From NCBI RefSeq assembly GCF_000350225.1, contig NW_005179116.1, positions 89,509 to 153,508 of the forward strand: a stretch of 64,000 bases of DNA, written 5' to 3'. The notes beneath the pieces were generated by a model, which worked only from the letters and a program-made list of their open reading frames with translations, was not told the DNA's origin and made no database searches. This document shows, piece after piece, positions 55,601-64,000 of this stretch. Each line of letters begins with the position of its first letter. The first letter of the stretch is position 1. Both the position numbers and the translations under genes were made by a program. The DNA comes from Chondrus crispus. Lineage: Eukaryota; Rhodophyta; Florideophyceae; Gigartinales; Gigartinaceae.

Positions 55601-57813
55601 CCGAGTGGTTTAAAGCCAACGAGAAGTACCCAAGCGCGAGGCATCTTCGGTACCACAAGTTTCCAAGGTACTTTACGTGGAAGACACGCACCAAGTCATG
55701 GAGTCCAAGAGCAACCCTGCGAAGACGGAACGCCACCAGCGAAGAGGAAGCCTACGATTTCAGTGGTACAGGTGCCAACGTAGTCGGTCGAATCTACACT
55801 GTCAGTCCGAGGGAGGGTGAGCGCTACTTTCTTCGCCTCCTCCTCACACAAGTGCCAGGTGCAACATCCTTCGAGAACTTGCGAAATATCGACGGCGAGC
55901 AGTGCACCAGCTTCCGACAAGCTTGCTTACGACTCGGTTTGCTGGCCGACGATGCCGAGTGGAAGCACGCAATCCGAGATTCATTCCGGTCAAGCTTCGT
56001 TCCTCTTTCTCATCTGTTTGCTACGATTCTGGCACACTGCCAGCCTTCGGACCCTCTCTCGCTGTGGAACGACCACCTGGACATGTTTCTCACCGATATT
56101 CGCAATCGTGCACGCAGACAACCCATTCGAAGACAGCAGCTTCGCGATGATCACCACGCCACATCTTACGTACTTCGAGAGGTACAGGAGGCTCTGCAGA
56201 CCGTGCGATCCGACTGGACGCTCGCAAACTTCGGACTCCCACTGCCCGATGACAGCCTGCCCGCTTTGGAACAGCAAAACGAGATCGAGACCCCCGAAGC
56301 ACGAGCGCAGCAGTGGGAAGGGCGACTACAGACGTCGTTGCCGCTGTTGAACACAAATCAACGTCATGCCTTTGACGAAATAGTGGGCTCCTTGCTTCCA
56401 GGCGTATCCGTCTCTGCATTGCTTCAAGGATCCTTAAGCGCCGTTGCGGGACCTTCTATGCCGACACGAAGTGGTCGTCTCTTCTTCCTCGATGCTCCTG
56501 GCGGAACAGGCAAAACATTCGTGCTCAGCGCCATTCAAGACTTCCTTCGTACGCGCCGTAAGCAGGTCATCGCTGTCGCTACGTCTGCTGTTGCTGCTGT
56601 GCTGCTCGACGGTGGACGCACCGCTCATTCCGTGTTCAAGATTCCCATTCCTGTATCTGCCGAAAGCACGTGCAGCTTCTCCGCAAACTCCGACACAGGC
56701 CGTACACTGCAACAAGTCGATCTCATCATATGGGACGAGATCGTCATGTGCCATCGACATTGCATTGAGACTGTCGATCGCTCCCTTCGAGACTTGATGC
56801 AAACCGACCGGCCCTTCGGAGGAAACTTCCTCGTACTCGCTGGAGACTTTAGACAAATCCTTCCCGTCGTTCCGGGCGGGTCCAGAGGTCAAATCATGAG
56901 TGCGTGCGTCAAGGCTTCCCCGCTGTATCGAGAGTGCCGATTCCTGCGCCTTACCGAGAACATGCGCCTTGCTGCTCTCCGAGCGGACCCTGCAGCAGAT
57001 GTGGAGGCTCTCAACTTTCCAGAATTCCTCCTCAGCGTCGGGGAAGGCAGACTTCAAGGCGAACAGCGCCCGGAATGGATCTCACTACCACAGTCCGTTG
57101 CGTTCGAGCACACCATCCGCAATTTATGCCTCAAGGTCTTCCAAGGCATTCGAGACAATCACGCCGACCCTGCCTGGCTCACCAAGCGCGTTATACTCAC
57201 CACAAAGAACAGGCCGCTCGAGGAAGTCAACGAGGTCATCGGCAACATGATTCCGGGATCGTATCGAACGTATTTGAGCGCAGACAAGGTCGAGAACGAA
57301 GACACCAACGCGCTGATCTATCCCACAGAAATGCTCAACACCTTGACCGCCGGATCTGCTCTACCAGACCACAAGCTCAAGCTCAAGAAAGGCTTCATCG
57401 TCATGCTTCTGCGCAATCTCGATCCCGCTACCGGTCACGTCAACGGCGCGCGATATGTCATCGAGAACATGACCAACAACCTGCTCTTTCTACACGTTAC
57501 CACCGGGTCACACCAAGGCAACAGACTGTGTCTTCCTCGAATGCCCTGCGGACCAGGAGACGACAACTTTCCCATCCCTGGCTTCACCCGAACGCAGTTC
57601 CCCATTCGCACGTGCTTCGCCCTTACAACGAACAAAGCGCAAGGCCAATCCTTCGGTGGCCGCATTGGTCTCGACTTACGAGATCACTGCTTCTCGCACG
57701 GTCAACTCTATGTCGCACTATCAAGGACTACTCACCCAGGCAACGTCACTGTCCTCACTCGAGAGTCCAATGAAACCACGCGAAACGTAGTGTACCCCGA
57801 GGTCCTTCAGTAG
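52684..57813 (+). CDS. Helitron Rep-helicase
   Basis: 1709 codons, uninterrupted, ATG 52684. The N-terminal 290 residues are Arg/Glu/Ala-rich with repeated AR-R/E patterns. Next comes a Cys pair region (CSHCKALHF, then STCCGKG), likely a zinc ribbon. The Helitron-like Rep domain has the HUH motif at His734-His736 (EFQKRGLPHAH) and tyrosines 883 and 887 (KYLFKYVCKG) for strand nicking and joining. The C-terminal PIF1-type superfamily 1 helicase has Walker A at 1271-1278 (APGGTGKT), LIIWDEIVM, LAGDFRQILPVV and GQLYVALSRT near the end. Nicks at the 5' TC and unwinds the element during rolling-circle transposition. Stop TAG. Confidence 0.95.
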   Translation: MAGPADENVAEARRQQRNARTRARRAQESESEAQARREAGRARARIRRGQHTESEAQARRQTVRERTAARRAAETSEQREERLRRNRERTRARRAGQSRTEGPRESPKLRGATERARASNRASMQRTRQAESTPDRINRLEASRVSMQQRRADATTPERHERQDSNRRSTEAARAEENTPLRDARRESDCNATRGARAEEITPAREARRDLDRLSTQRSRDAQDTPTRNARQRSDGQARTASRQLFPPLPESSPSYRDLGMVHIECSHCKALHFVQERIVSSSAARPMFSTCCGKGKLSLPLLTDPPALLRSLLIDDTPRARRFRKNIRAYNSALSMASVVAKWVNRGPGTSNFNPTMTMQGEMYHYMGPMMPSEGRAPSFASVYIHDTDYGTQTRTRLGGASTRLEDTLLMQLTHMLHECNPYVQTVLSMREWAQSPQPNTPAPYQMVIHADRRPSHEHVRRYNGPEASEVAALIPGNEDGEIGRRDIVVRRRGTLNSNGNEVLDPISVSHRAYDPLSYVLLFPNGRDGWYPELRFSSDDDGRYTKITPMMYYGWHLFERAGEFSTILHAARLFQQYLVDQFCKVEAERLSYLRHNQTQLRAADYTSLRDSLGDSGRAEDEADAVRAGRLFILPSTYIGGDRYMRQQMHDIIAISNQIGHPDIFLTMTCNPSWPEIIRALLPNQTPQDRPDLCARVFRLKMKDLMSLVINEEVFGTVVAHVRVIEFQKRGLPHAHVVFFLDEVSKNDLRTPENVNRIISAEIPSAQDPELQEVVLKHMIHNPCGERNPTAVCMGEQYCRKGFPKSFKHETSQSDSEYYITYRRRSPSAGCVSIERPSRVGRLQQSVVVDNSWVVPHSPLLLRSFACHLNVELCVSRVGGIKYLFKYVCKGQDRVTMEITAENECHDEISNFQDARYVSASEAAWRLFSFDIVDRNPPVVRLTVHLPNHHTVYFEEGREQEAALRPASGTKLTEWFKANEKYPSARHLRYHKFPRYFTWKTRTKSWSPRATLRRRNATSEEEAYDFSGTGANVVGRIYTVSPREGERYFLRLLLTQVPGATSFENLRNIDGEQCTSFRQACLRLGLLADDAEWKHAIRDSFRSSFVPLSHLFATILAHCQPSDPLSLWNDHLDMFLTDIRNRARRQPIRRQQLRDDHHATSYVLREVQEALQTVRSDWTLANFGLPLPDDSLPALEQQNEIETPEARAQQWEGRLQTSLPLLNTNQRHAFDEIVGSLLPGVSVSALLQGSLSAVAGPSMPTRSGRLFFLDAPGGTGKTFVLSAIQDFLRTRRKQVIAVATSAVAAVLLDGGRTAHSVFKIPIPVSAESTCSFSANSDTGRTLQQVDLIIWDEIVMCHRHCIETVDRSLRDLMQTDRPFGGNFLVLAGDFRQILPVVPGGSRGQIMSACVKASPLYRECRFLRLTENMRLAALRADPAADVEALNFPEFLLSVGEGRLQGEQRPEWISLPQSVAFEHTIRNLCLKVFQGIRDNHADPAWLTKRVILTTKNRPLEEVNEVIGNMIPGSYRTYLSADKVENEDTNALIYPTEMLNTLTAGSALPDHKLKLKKGFIVMLLRNLDPATGHVNGARYVIENMTNNLLFLHVTTGSHQGNRLCLPRMPCGPGDDNFPIPGFTRTQFPIRTCFALTTNKAQGQSFGGRIGLDLRDHCFSHGQLYVALSRTTHPGNVTVLTRESNETTRNVVYPEVLQ

Positions 57814-57893
57814 TTACCAAAAAAAGTAAACGCCATTGTCTTTACATATTTTCATTGCCACCCTTCCCAAATAGTGTTCCTCCACGCTTCCTT

Positions 57894-57922
57894 GGCTCGG
57901 CGCGCGAAGCGCGCACGGAGCC
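57894..57922 (+). repeat. Helitron B 3' terminal hairpin
   Basis: Same 29-base hairpin as at 51313, 16 bases before CTAA. Confidence 0.85.
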
Positions 57923-58379
57923 CACTTGTCTACAACTACTAAAATCCGTGTCTGTCTGTCTGTCTGTTTGTCGATCTGTCCGTTCACGCGTTGCCATTGG
58001 CGCACGGGCGACACGTGGCGGACAAGTGGCGGCGGCCACGGGGACACGTGGCGTGACAGTCTGTGCGTCTGTGCGTTCCCGCGTTGCCATTGGTGCGCTC
58101 TGTAGAAGCCGTCGTGCTGATTGGTGCGCCTAATATTTTCAATTTTTTCGATGTGCCTTTTCGCGGGAAAACAAATTTTGGGCGCACGGGGACGACACGG
58201 CGTACACGTCACGGCCACGTGAGGGACGGCCTGGACGCAGGCCAGGCCGCCACGGGGACACGTGGCGGTGGCAAGTGGCGGGGGGCTGCGGGGCGGCCTG
58301 GCCGCAGGCCAAGCGGCCACCAAGGACACGTGGCGGCTACGGGATGGGCAGAAATTACGTGGGTCATTTAAAAATTCCG

Positions 58380-59790
58380 CATGACCTCAGAGGCGGCAGC
58401 GGCGAGGGGAAAGGGTGTGTCACTGGCGGGGGCGAGGGGGCCCGCATGGCCACGCTGTCGCGAGGGTCGCGCACGGTGGGTGAAGGCAGAGGCCGCTGAC
58501 GAGGCCCGAGAGGTGAGTGCGGAGCGCGGGCGGAAGGGGCCGGACTGCGCCCGGGGGGGAAGGGGGTGGCGGCGAGCGCCGGCGCGAGGGGCAGGGGCGA
58601 GGAACGCCGAAGACCGTCGCTGCGAGGCGGGCAGGTGTCGCAGCCGGCAGCGCAAGTAGACGCGCGCGGGTGAGGGGGGGCCGGGAATTGACGCCCAGGC
58701 GGTCGCGCTGCGCTCCTTCTGCGGGGTTTGCAGCGTACGAGAGGGAAGATTGACTAACTGCGATGACTGTGGGTGCGGGAGCGGCACCGCGACGGACGAG
58801 AAGGAGGGCCTACGGAAACGGCGTGCAGAGGGGAAGGTGGCTGTGATCGGCTTGATCAAGAAGAGAAGGGCAGGCGGGGGATAGGGGAAGCGCATCATAA
58901 GGGGAGGAGGGATCGTAGGGCGGTCAAACGAGGCAGGAGGGGAGGGGAACCAGGAGAGCGGAGGGCGGGAGAGTCGCTGAGAGCGCACGCGACGAAGCAG
59001 GGACAGCGGCAGCAGCAGCAAGGGTGGGGACGTCGGGAGCAGTAACTGCAAAGGTCGGAGCAGGAAGCCGAGCGGGAGGTGCACAGGCGGCGAAATGGGT
59101 GGAGCGGAAGGCGAGGTGGGGGTGCAAGCCCGGGCACGCGAGGCGACGGTTACTTGGGGGCGGCAAGAACAGCAGCAGGGGCGGAGGCCGGCGACGGAGA
59201 GGGCAAGGCCGCCGCAGGGCGGGAGGGAGCGGGGCGAGCCGCACGAGTAGAGGGGCCAAGTGGAGTAGGGCGGGGCGGCGGGTGAGGTGTGATTGCGCGG
59301 GCGTGTGCCTAGAGCGTGAGAGCCATAGAATAACGAAAGGGTAGGGGCACGGAAGTGGGAGTGCGGGGATTGAGGAAGCGAAGCGCCTCGCGGCGTAGGC
59401 GCCAAGCAACGCGGGCGGCGGCGAAACAGTCGAGAGCAGAAGCGGGGAGAGGGAGGGGGCAGTGTGGGCGGGGGGCCACGGGTTCGCCGGTACGGAGGTT
59501 GAGGCAGACGAGAGTGCCAACCGTAGCGACCAGGGTAACGGCCTGGGCAAGGGTGGCGAGCAGGACTGAGGCGAGTGTGGCGAGAGCAGCGCGACCTGCA
59601 GCCAGAGTGAGCACGGAGGGGCGGTACGCGTGGCAGGACGAGGGGGAAAGGGGCGACGAAGACCGGAGAGAGGACGAGAGCAGTAGCGAAGAGGACGGAG
59701 GAGCGGGGCGGGGAACGCCGGCAACGATGGTGGACCAGAGACGAAGGGACGGCGGAGCGGGAGGTGCGGGGCGAGGAGCGGAGAAAGAAG
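58380..59790. other. G/A-rich strand-asymmetric tract in Helitron C
   Basis: About 1.4 kb in which the plus strand is dominated by G and A. Minus-strand ORFs (to 486 codons) are Pro/Ser/Leu/Arg-rich as a result. One minus frame near 59.4-59.7 kb has a hydrophobic stretch (ALATLASVLLATLAQAVTLV), so a captured membrane-protein fragment is possible but unproven. Confidence 0.5.
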
Positions 59791-59796
59791 GGATTT

Positions 59797-59825
59797 GGCT
59801 CGGCGCGCGAAGCGCGCACGGAGCC
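59797..59825 (+). repeat. Helitron C 3' terminal hairpin
   Basis: Third copy of the hairpin, 12 bases before CTAA. Confidence 0.85.
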
Positions 59826-59943
59826 CACTTGTATATACTAAAAGGGGAGTGTCTTGTTATCATAACACACGCCGACAGCGTGGAGATGTGTGCATACCGT
59901 TGTATCCTGGTACTGTACAGGTAATATCATGCACACGATTCAC

Positions 59944-60045
59944 AGTGGGGAGCAACAATCAAACTGATATCTTACACGGTGTAATTTATCAGGTGGTTTG
60001 TTGCTGGTGTCATTTACACCCTGACTACGTCTTTCCGCGAAGAAG
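59944..60045 (+). repeat. Foldback repeat, copy 2 (uninterrupted)
   Basis: Matches 6966-7046 (80 of 81) and then 24129-24152 (20 of 24), without the Harbinger insertion. It lies about 350 bp upstream of the NLR gene. Confidence 0.8.
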
Positions 60046-60140
60046 TCGCGCCAACATTCATCATTCACGAAAGAACAAGCGAAAGCACATCATCTTATCC
60101 TACTGATCCACACGACCGTCGCCATTGATTCTGCTTTCGT

Positions 60141-60290
60141 TGACAACGACAAGAGTGCTACCCGCCGAAGGCCTCAACCTTGGCTTTGTGTGACAACGAC
60201 AAGAGTGCCACGCGCCGAAGGCCTCAACCTTCGCGTTGTGTGACAACGACAAAAGTGCCACGCGCCGAAGGCTTCAACCTTCGCATCCCT
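60141..60290 (+). repeat. Minisatellite, three 50-bp units
   Basis: Units start TGACAACGAC at 60141, 60191 and 60241. Each holds CGAAGGCcTCAACCTT with a CGAAGG/CCTTCG-type stem. Located 100 bp before the NLR start codon, so it is in the promoter or 5' leader. Confidence 0.85.
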
Positions 60291-60393
60291 GTTTTTCTAA
60301 CAGCTGGTGCTGTTCTCACGCAAAACACACTCGGCATCTCACCAACTTCTCTTTCTTTCTGTTCTGTCCTCGGAGTCTGGCTGTTTAGGAAGA

Positions 60394-63300
60394 ATGCAGG
60401 AAAGCTTCCGGCAAGAGACGGGACCAAGCAGGAAACGGCGAAAGATACGGTCTCCCGATGTGTTCATAAGCCATGCTGGCCCGGACAAGCTACACATCGC
60501 ACGTCTTCTTTCCCAGAAATTGGAAGATCAGGGTTTTAATTGCTTCCTCGACAAAATCTCGCTAAAGACCGGGGGCCACGGACCGGATGCAATGAAGAAG
60601 GCTATGGAGTCTGCTATGGTCGGCGTTTTCATTCTTTCTCCCGAGTTTGCAGCTCGAAAATGGACGATGAGGGAACTGCGTTGCTTCCTACGTAGAAGGG
60701 AAGAAGCAATAAGGAGTGGGAGGCAGCCACCAACACTGATTCCGGTGTTTTACAGACTAAGTATTCGTGAATGCAGAGAGTTGGAGCCCAACCGGTACCG
60801 GGATATGGAAGGAAAGGATATTTTTGAAGTGGAGAAATTTTTTAGCGAGGAACGACAACGCGAGGCGAGCACGGATATGGTGAAGAGGGAGCTAAAAGAG
60901 CTGGCAGATATCACTGGGATTGAAAATGACGTAAGGGCAACAAACCTGCCGGGAGATAAATTCGGCCATCATGCAAGGGAACATCTTGTTGAACAAGTAT
61001 TTCTGGAGGTGAAAAAGAAATGTGAGGAGCACTCGAGCGATGTAGTGATAGAAGGCGTTCATGGCCCATTCGAGGAAGAGGCGAAGAGGAGCGACGCCAT
61101 TGGCGATGCTCGTCATCAAATGCGTACTACATCCGCGGAGAAGGACCCGAAGAAGGATGGCTTCAAGGCTTCGTTTCAAGTGCCAAAGAACCCGGATCAT
61201 GTCATACTGAAGTTTGGACGCAGTGAAGATGCTGGCAACAGTACGGAACGTATGACGGCTCCGGAAGAACGATTGAGGCGGAGTGTTTTGCGTCCGGGAG
61301 ACCGTCAAAATGTTGGTGCTGTTGGAGCGCGCCGTGGAGGGGTTGTGGGGACGAAGGGGATGGGAGGCATCGGAAAGTCTTGCGCCCTACGCGGTCTGGC
61401 CTCGGATGAAGAGGTTCGCAGCCGGTTTTGCGACGGTATATACTGGCTGGTGCTCGGTCAAGACGCGACAAAACGAGGAGTAATGGAACAGCTGGCCCGC
61501 ATCACGAGAGAAAGCGGAGGGGAAACGCAAGCGAAGGCGGTGCGTGAAGAATGCGTGCTAGAATCTGCGGTTTCGAGGGTCACAGAATGGTTCAAAGGGA
61601 AGACAATTTTGTTACTTATCGACGATGTCTGGAGAGAAGGCATGGTCGGGAGAGAAGGCATAGCCGGAAGTAAAGTCATGTCAAGACTGAGAGAAATTGC
61701 GGATGTGGAGAACAGCAGCCGTACAGCGTTCACAGCGCGAGAGTGGGGCGTGGTGGAGGGAAGCGAAGAAATCCAATTTTCGACAAAAGAAGATGCTTCC
61801 TCTCTGGAAATCTTGCTGAAGTCTGCTGACATACAACGTGAAGAGGTTGAGGGCCTGGGGGATCAAACGGATAGGATACTGAGATTTTGCGGTGGGCTTC
61901 CGCTTGCGCTGTCCGTGGTTGGCAGAGCGATTGCGAGACATCGTGAGATTGCGAAAGAACTTTGTCTGAAAAATGTGCTTGATGAGTACTTGGAGTGTCT
62001 GGAAGCTACATCGTCAATACTATTGGACGAAAGAGCGGATGGGACGTACCTATACGAGAACCTGTCAATGGCGTTTGAAGTTTCGCTGTGCATGATAGAT
62101 CGAAAGAAGACCAGAGGAGATGGGCAGTTGATGTCCTACGCCGAGATGTACGAGTCGCTGGTGGTCATTCGGCGGCAAGGATGGTTGCCGTTGAGTGTGC
62201 TCTGTTTGTTATGGAGACGGAAAGGAAAAGCTCAGGCATTGAAAGTGCTGCACGAATTCGTGGAGGCCAGTCTAGTAGAACGAAAGGATGGAGTGTCAAG
62301 TGGTCGCAAGATCGCCGGAGTCAGGTTGCACGATTTGCAGCTCGATTACGTGCAACAGAGATGTGGGAATGGGGGAGAGAAGAAGTGGCATGAAAAGCTT
62401 GTGCAAGAATGGCAATGGAACGAGAGTGAGAACAGGCAAGAAGCGCCGCCGTGGGTTTGCGGGAGAGGGTGGAAGAAGGATATGGTGGAGGACGAGTATT
62501 TCCGACACAACTTGTGCCGCCATCTCAAGGGGGCGCAGCTGGGCGAGGATTTGTGGGATGTTTTGAGTGATGCCAGGTGGGTGGCAGAGAAGTTAACTCG
62601 GGCAGAGGGGCTAAATCTTCAAGAGGATTTCAAGATTTTGACGGACGTAGCCGGGGAAGACGGAGAACGGTGCGAAGCGGGAGGCAGGCTGTGGTCGTTG
62701 CAGAAGATTGCTAGACAGGCGAGGCTGAGTGCGTCCTTTGTTCGTCGAAGTTCGAGAGAGGTATGGTTTCAGCTGTACGATGGTCTGTTGAGATTTAGGA
62801 ACGAGTCGGAAGTAATTGGACAGTTCTTACGCAGGATAGAGGAAGTTGCGGAGAAGCCGTGGTTGAAGTCGCTTACACCTGGCTTGAACGTATCAGGCGC
62901 GGTGCAACACATATTTCCGGACCAGGGGAGGGTGGTGGGAATGTCGGGATGCGCAGCTAAGAACGAAGTGATCGCTTGGGGGGGTAAGAAGAAGCATCTG
63001 TTTCGTCGGACATTCCGGGACGGGGAAATGGAAGAAAACGTGTTGTTTGAAGTGGCACGGGGTGTGAGCAGGTTTTGGTCGGAGAACGGAAAGTACGTAG
63101 CGGTACAGGCAGATAGAACAAGCGTGCAGGTGTGGGATATGCATACAGGAGCTACAGCAAAGCGAGTCGGACAGGAAGTGGATGTAGGGCATCTGGATGT
63201 AGAGAGTTTTAACAGTCGCCCTCTTGACTTGACGGGGGATGGAAAGCGAGTAGCGTTTGGGAGAGAAGATGGTGTGGTTGTGTTGTGGGATGTTGAGAGA

Positions 63301-64000
63301 GGTGTGAAGATCAAGGAGGCGGCGAATATGGGGGGCCATGTTGTTCAGAAAGTATCGTTTTCACCGGGCGGGAAACGGTTGGCGTGCACGGGAGAATGCG
63401 GCTCAAACGGGTTAATTTTGATACTGTGTGCAGAGACAGGGGAGATGGTTCGGGTGATCCGGGTGATTGGCGTGCCGAGTATTCGACCAGCCGATTGGAT
63501 CAAGTGGTTGATTTCGTGGTCGAAGAATGGAAAGCGGGTCGCGTGCGTGTTCACGATGGAAAACATTGAAATATTTGTATCTGAAGCAAGATTGTGGATC
63601 TTTGACGGGGAGACTGGTAGGAGTATCGCGGAAAGCGCGCCGTTGAAACGCGTTGACTGTCTTGCATGGTCGGAGGACGGAACGCTGTTGTACTGTTGCG
63701 AGTCCGGTAGCGGGCAGGGTGTGGTGTCGGTATGGGACGGACGCTCGGGGAAGAGAATATCGAAATTTGATGATTTTTGGGCAAGGGCAATATCTCTGTC
63801 CGGGGATGGGAGATGGTTGGCTGCTTCCATTGGCGGCGGGAAGGTTTCTGTGAGGGACACAGAGACCGGGGCAGAAGTACGGCGGCACATGGCGCCACAC
63901 GGGCCGAACGTCTTGGGCTGGCTAGAAGATGGAAAGCGGATGTTTTCTGCGGATGGGATTTTCAATATTGTCATTTGGAGGTGGGATAATCTGGAGAGGT
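60394..64000 (+). CDS. TIR-NB-ARC-WD40 NLR-type receptor (3' end beyond window)
   Basis: 1,202 codons from ATG 60394 with no stop and no visible intron. After a basic leader (SRKRRKIR, possible NLS) the TIR domain spans about residues 20-170 (DVFISHAGPDK; WTMREL with Glu94 at the position of the NADase catalytic Glu). NB-ARC: Walker A 322-329 (GMGGIGKS), Walker B 405-411 (ILLLIDD), GLPL at 501-504 and LHD at 645-647 in place of MHD. A winged-helix/helical linker leads to WD40-like repeats from about residue 800 (VQVWDMHTG, VVLWDVERG, VSVWDGRSG). Such STAND ATPases sense pathogens or cell state and oligomerise on ATP binding. The only gene here that looks like an intact host gene. Confidence 0.88.
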   Translation, partial: MQESFRQETGPSRKRRKIRSPDVFISHAGPDKLHIARLLSQKLEDQGFNCFLDKISLKTGGHGPDAMKKAMESAMVGVFILSPEFAARKWTMRELRCFLRRREEAIRSGRQPPTLIPVFYRLSIRECRELEPNRYRDMEGKDIFEVEKFFSEERQREASTDMVKRELKELADITGIENDVRATNLPGDKFGHHAREHLVEQVFLEVKKKCEEHSSDVVIEGVHGPFEEEAKRSDAIGDARHQMRTTSAEKDPKKDGFKASFQVPKNPDHVILKFGRSEDAGNSTERMTAPEERLRRSVLRPGDRQNVGAVGARRGGVVGTKGMGGIGKSCALRGLASDEEVRSRFCDGIYWLVLGQDATKRGVMEQLARITRESGGETQAKAVREECVLESAVSRVTEWFKGKTILLLIDDVWREGMVGREGIAGSKVMSRLREIADVENSSRTAFTAREWGVVEGSEEIQFSTKEDASSLEILLKSADIQREEVEGLGDQTDRILRFCGGLPLALSVVGRAIARHREIAKELCLKNVLDEYLECLEATSSILLDERADGTYLYENLSMAFEVSLCMIDRKKTRGDGQLMSYAEMYESLVVIRRQGWLPLSVLCLLWRRKGKAQALKVLHEFVEASLVERKDGVSSGRKIAGVRLHDLQLDYVQQRCGNGGEKKWHEKLVQEWQWNESENRQEAPPWVCGRGWKKDMVEDEYFRHNLCRHLKGAQLGEDLWDVLSDARWVAEKLTRAEGLNLQEDFKILTDVAGEDGERCEAGGRLWSLQKIARQARLSASFVRRSSREVWFQLYDGLLRFRNESEVIGQFLRRIEEVAEKPWLKSLTPGLNVSGAVQHIFPDQGRVVGMSGCAAKNEVIAWGGKKKHLFRRTFRDGEMEENVLFEVARGVSRFWSENGKYVAVQADRTSVQVWDMHTGATAKRVGQEVDVGHLDVESFNSRPLDLTGDGKRVAFGREDGVVVLWDVERGVKIKEAANMGGHVVQKVSFSPGGKRLACTGECGSNGLILILCAETGEMVRVIRVIGVPSIRPADWIKWLISWSKNGKRVACVFTMENIEIFVSEARLWIFDGETGRSIAESAPLKRVDCLAWSEDGTLLYCCESGSGQGVVSVWDGRSGKRISKFDDFWARAISLSGDGRWLAASIGGGKVSVRDTETGAEVRRHMAPHGPNVLGWLEDGKRMFSADGIFNIVIWRWDNLER

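Larger units (their letters stand above)
51366..57942 (+). mobile_element. Helitron B (intact, potentially autonomous)
   Basis: 6,577 bp from TCCGTGTCTGTCTG to CTAA (57939-57942), with the terminal hairpin at 57894-57922. Encodes an unbroken Rep-helicase and a spliced zinc-finger protein. It abuts Helitron A on the left and Helitron C on the right with two bases between units. Helitrons replicate by rolling circle, with 5' TC and 3' hairpin-CTRR signals; all are present. Confidence 0.9.
57945..59841 (+). mobile_element. Helitron C (nonautonomous)
   Basis: 1,897 bp from TCCGTGTCTGTCTG to CTAA (59838-59841), hairpin at 59797-59825. No Rep-helicase. The first 430 bp resemble the Helitron B 5' region in style (repeated GGCCTGG..GCAGGCC and CACGTGGC motifs). 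From 58380 on the plus strand is extremely purine-rich, possibly captured sequence. Confidence 0.8.

Noticed and set aside
58368..59828. 486-codon minus ORF in Helitron C
   Set aside because: Length follows from the purine-rich opposite strand; Pro/Ser/Arg low complexity, other frames equally open.
60180..60539. 119-codon plus ORF across the NLR start
   Set aside because: Its first part is minisatellite sequence and it runs out of frame over the TIR domain.

Overview
The window is a repeat-packed stretch of a eukaryotic nuclear genome. At least eight transposable elements, several nested in one another, fill about 60 kb, and one large immune-receptor-type gene begins at 60.4 kb and runs off the right edge. 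Long genes with few introns, the mix of Ty3/gypsy, Ty1/copia, piggyBac, pogo, PIF/Harbinger and Helitron elements, and a TIR-NB-ARC-WD40 protein make a red alga of the Florideophyceae (Chondrus-like) my best guess. That is inference; no rRNA or plastid marker is present to prove it.

Layout. 1-2160: decayed Ty3/gypsy gag-protease on the minus strand. 2176-6899: a TA-flanked inverted-repeat element with a broken piggyBac transposase (minus) and a broken pogo transposase (plus). 6966-7046: an 81-bp foldback repeat. 7047-24128: a PIF/Harbinger transposon with TIRs and a TGA target duplication, carrying a DDE transposase and a convergent Myb/SANT gene. It is split by a 13.5-kb Ty3/gypsy chromovirus (8741-22234) with 619-bp LTRs and a GTTTC duplication, whose coding strand is minus and which carries a 733-codon antisense ORF. 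24491-27525: a decayed gag-protease-RT retroelement with an assembly gap. 29.1-36.3 kb: two long, divergently transcribed, partly decayed polyprotein genes, one with a ParB-like region and a 2OG-Fe(II) dioxygenase fold, the other with an N6/N4 DNA methyltransferase and a SET-like domain. 37.1-38.0 kb: an orphan ORF followed by four consecutive large palindromes. 38.1-43.7 kb: a decayed Ty1/copia element interrupted by a motif-rich insertion. 43.7-44.8 kb: a decayed minus-strand ORF. 45096-59841: three Helitrons head to tail. The middle one is intact, with a 1709-codon Rep-helicase and a spliced zinc-finger gene; the third is short and G-rich. 59.9-60.3 kb: a second copy of the foldback repeat and a 50-bp minisatellite. 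60394-64000: the TIR-NB-ARC-WD40 gene, incomplete at its 3' end.

The most unusual content is the divergent DNA/chromatin-modification gene pair at 29-36 kb, the antisense gene inside the gypsy element, the palindrome cluster, and the tandem Helitrons whose companion gene has a start codon split by an intron. Nearly every other transposase or polymerase gene carries stops or frameshifts, so Helitron B is the only element here that looks coding-competent.
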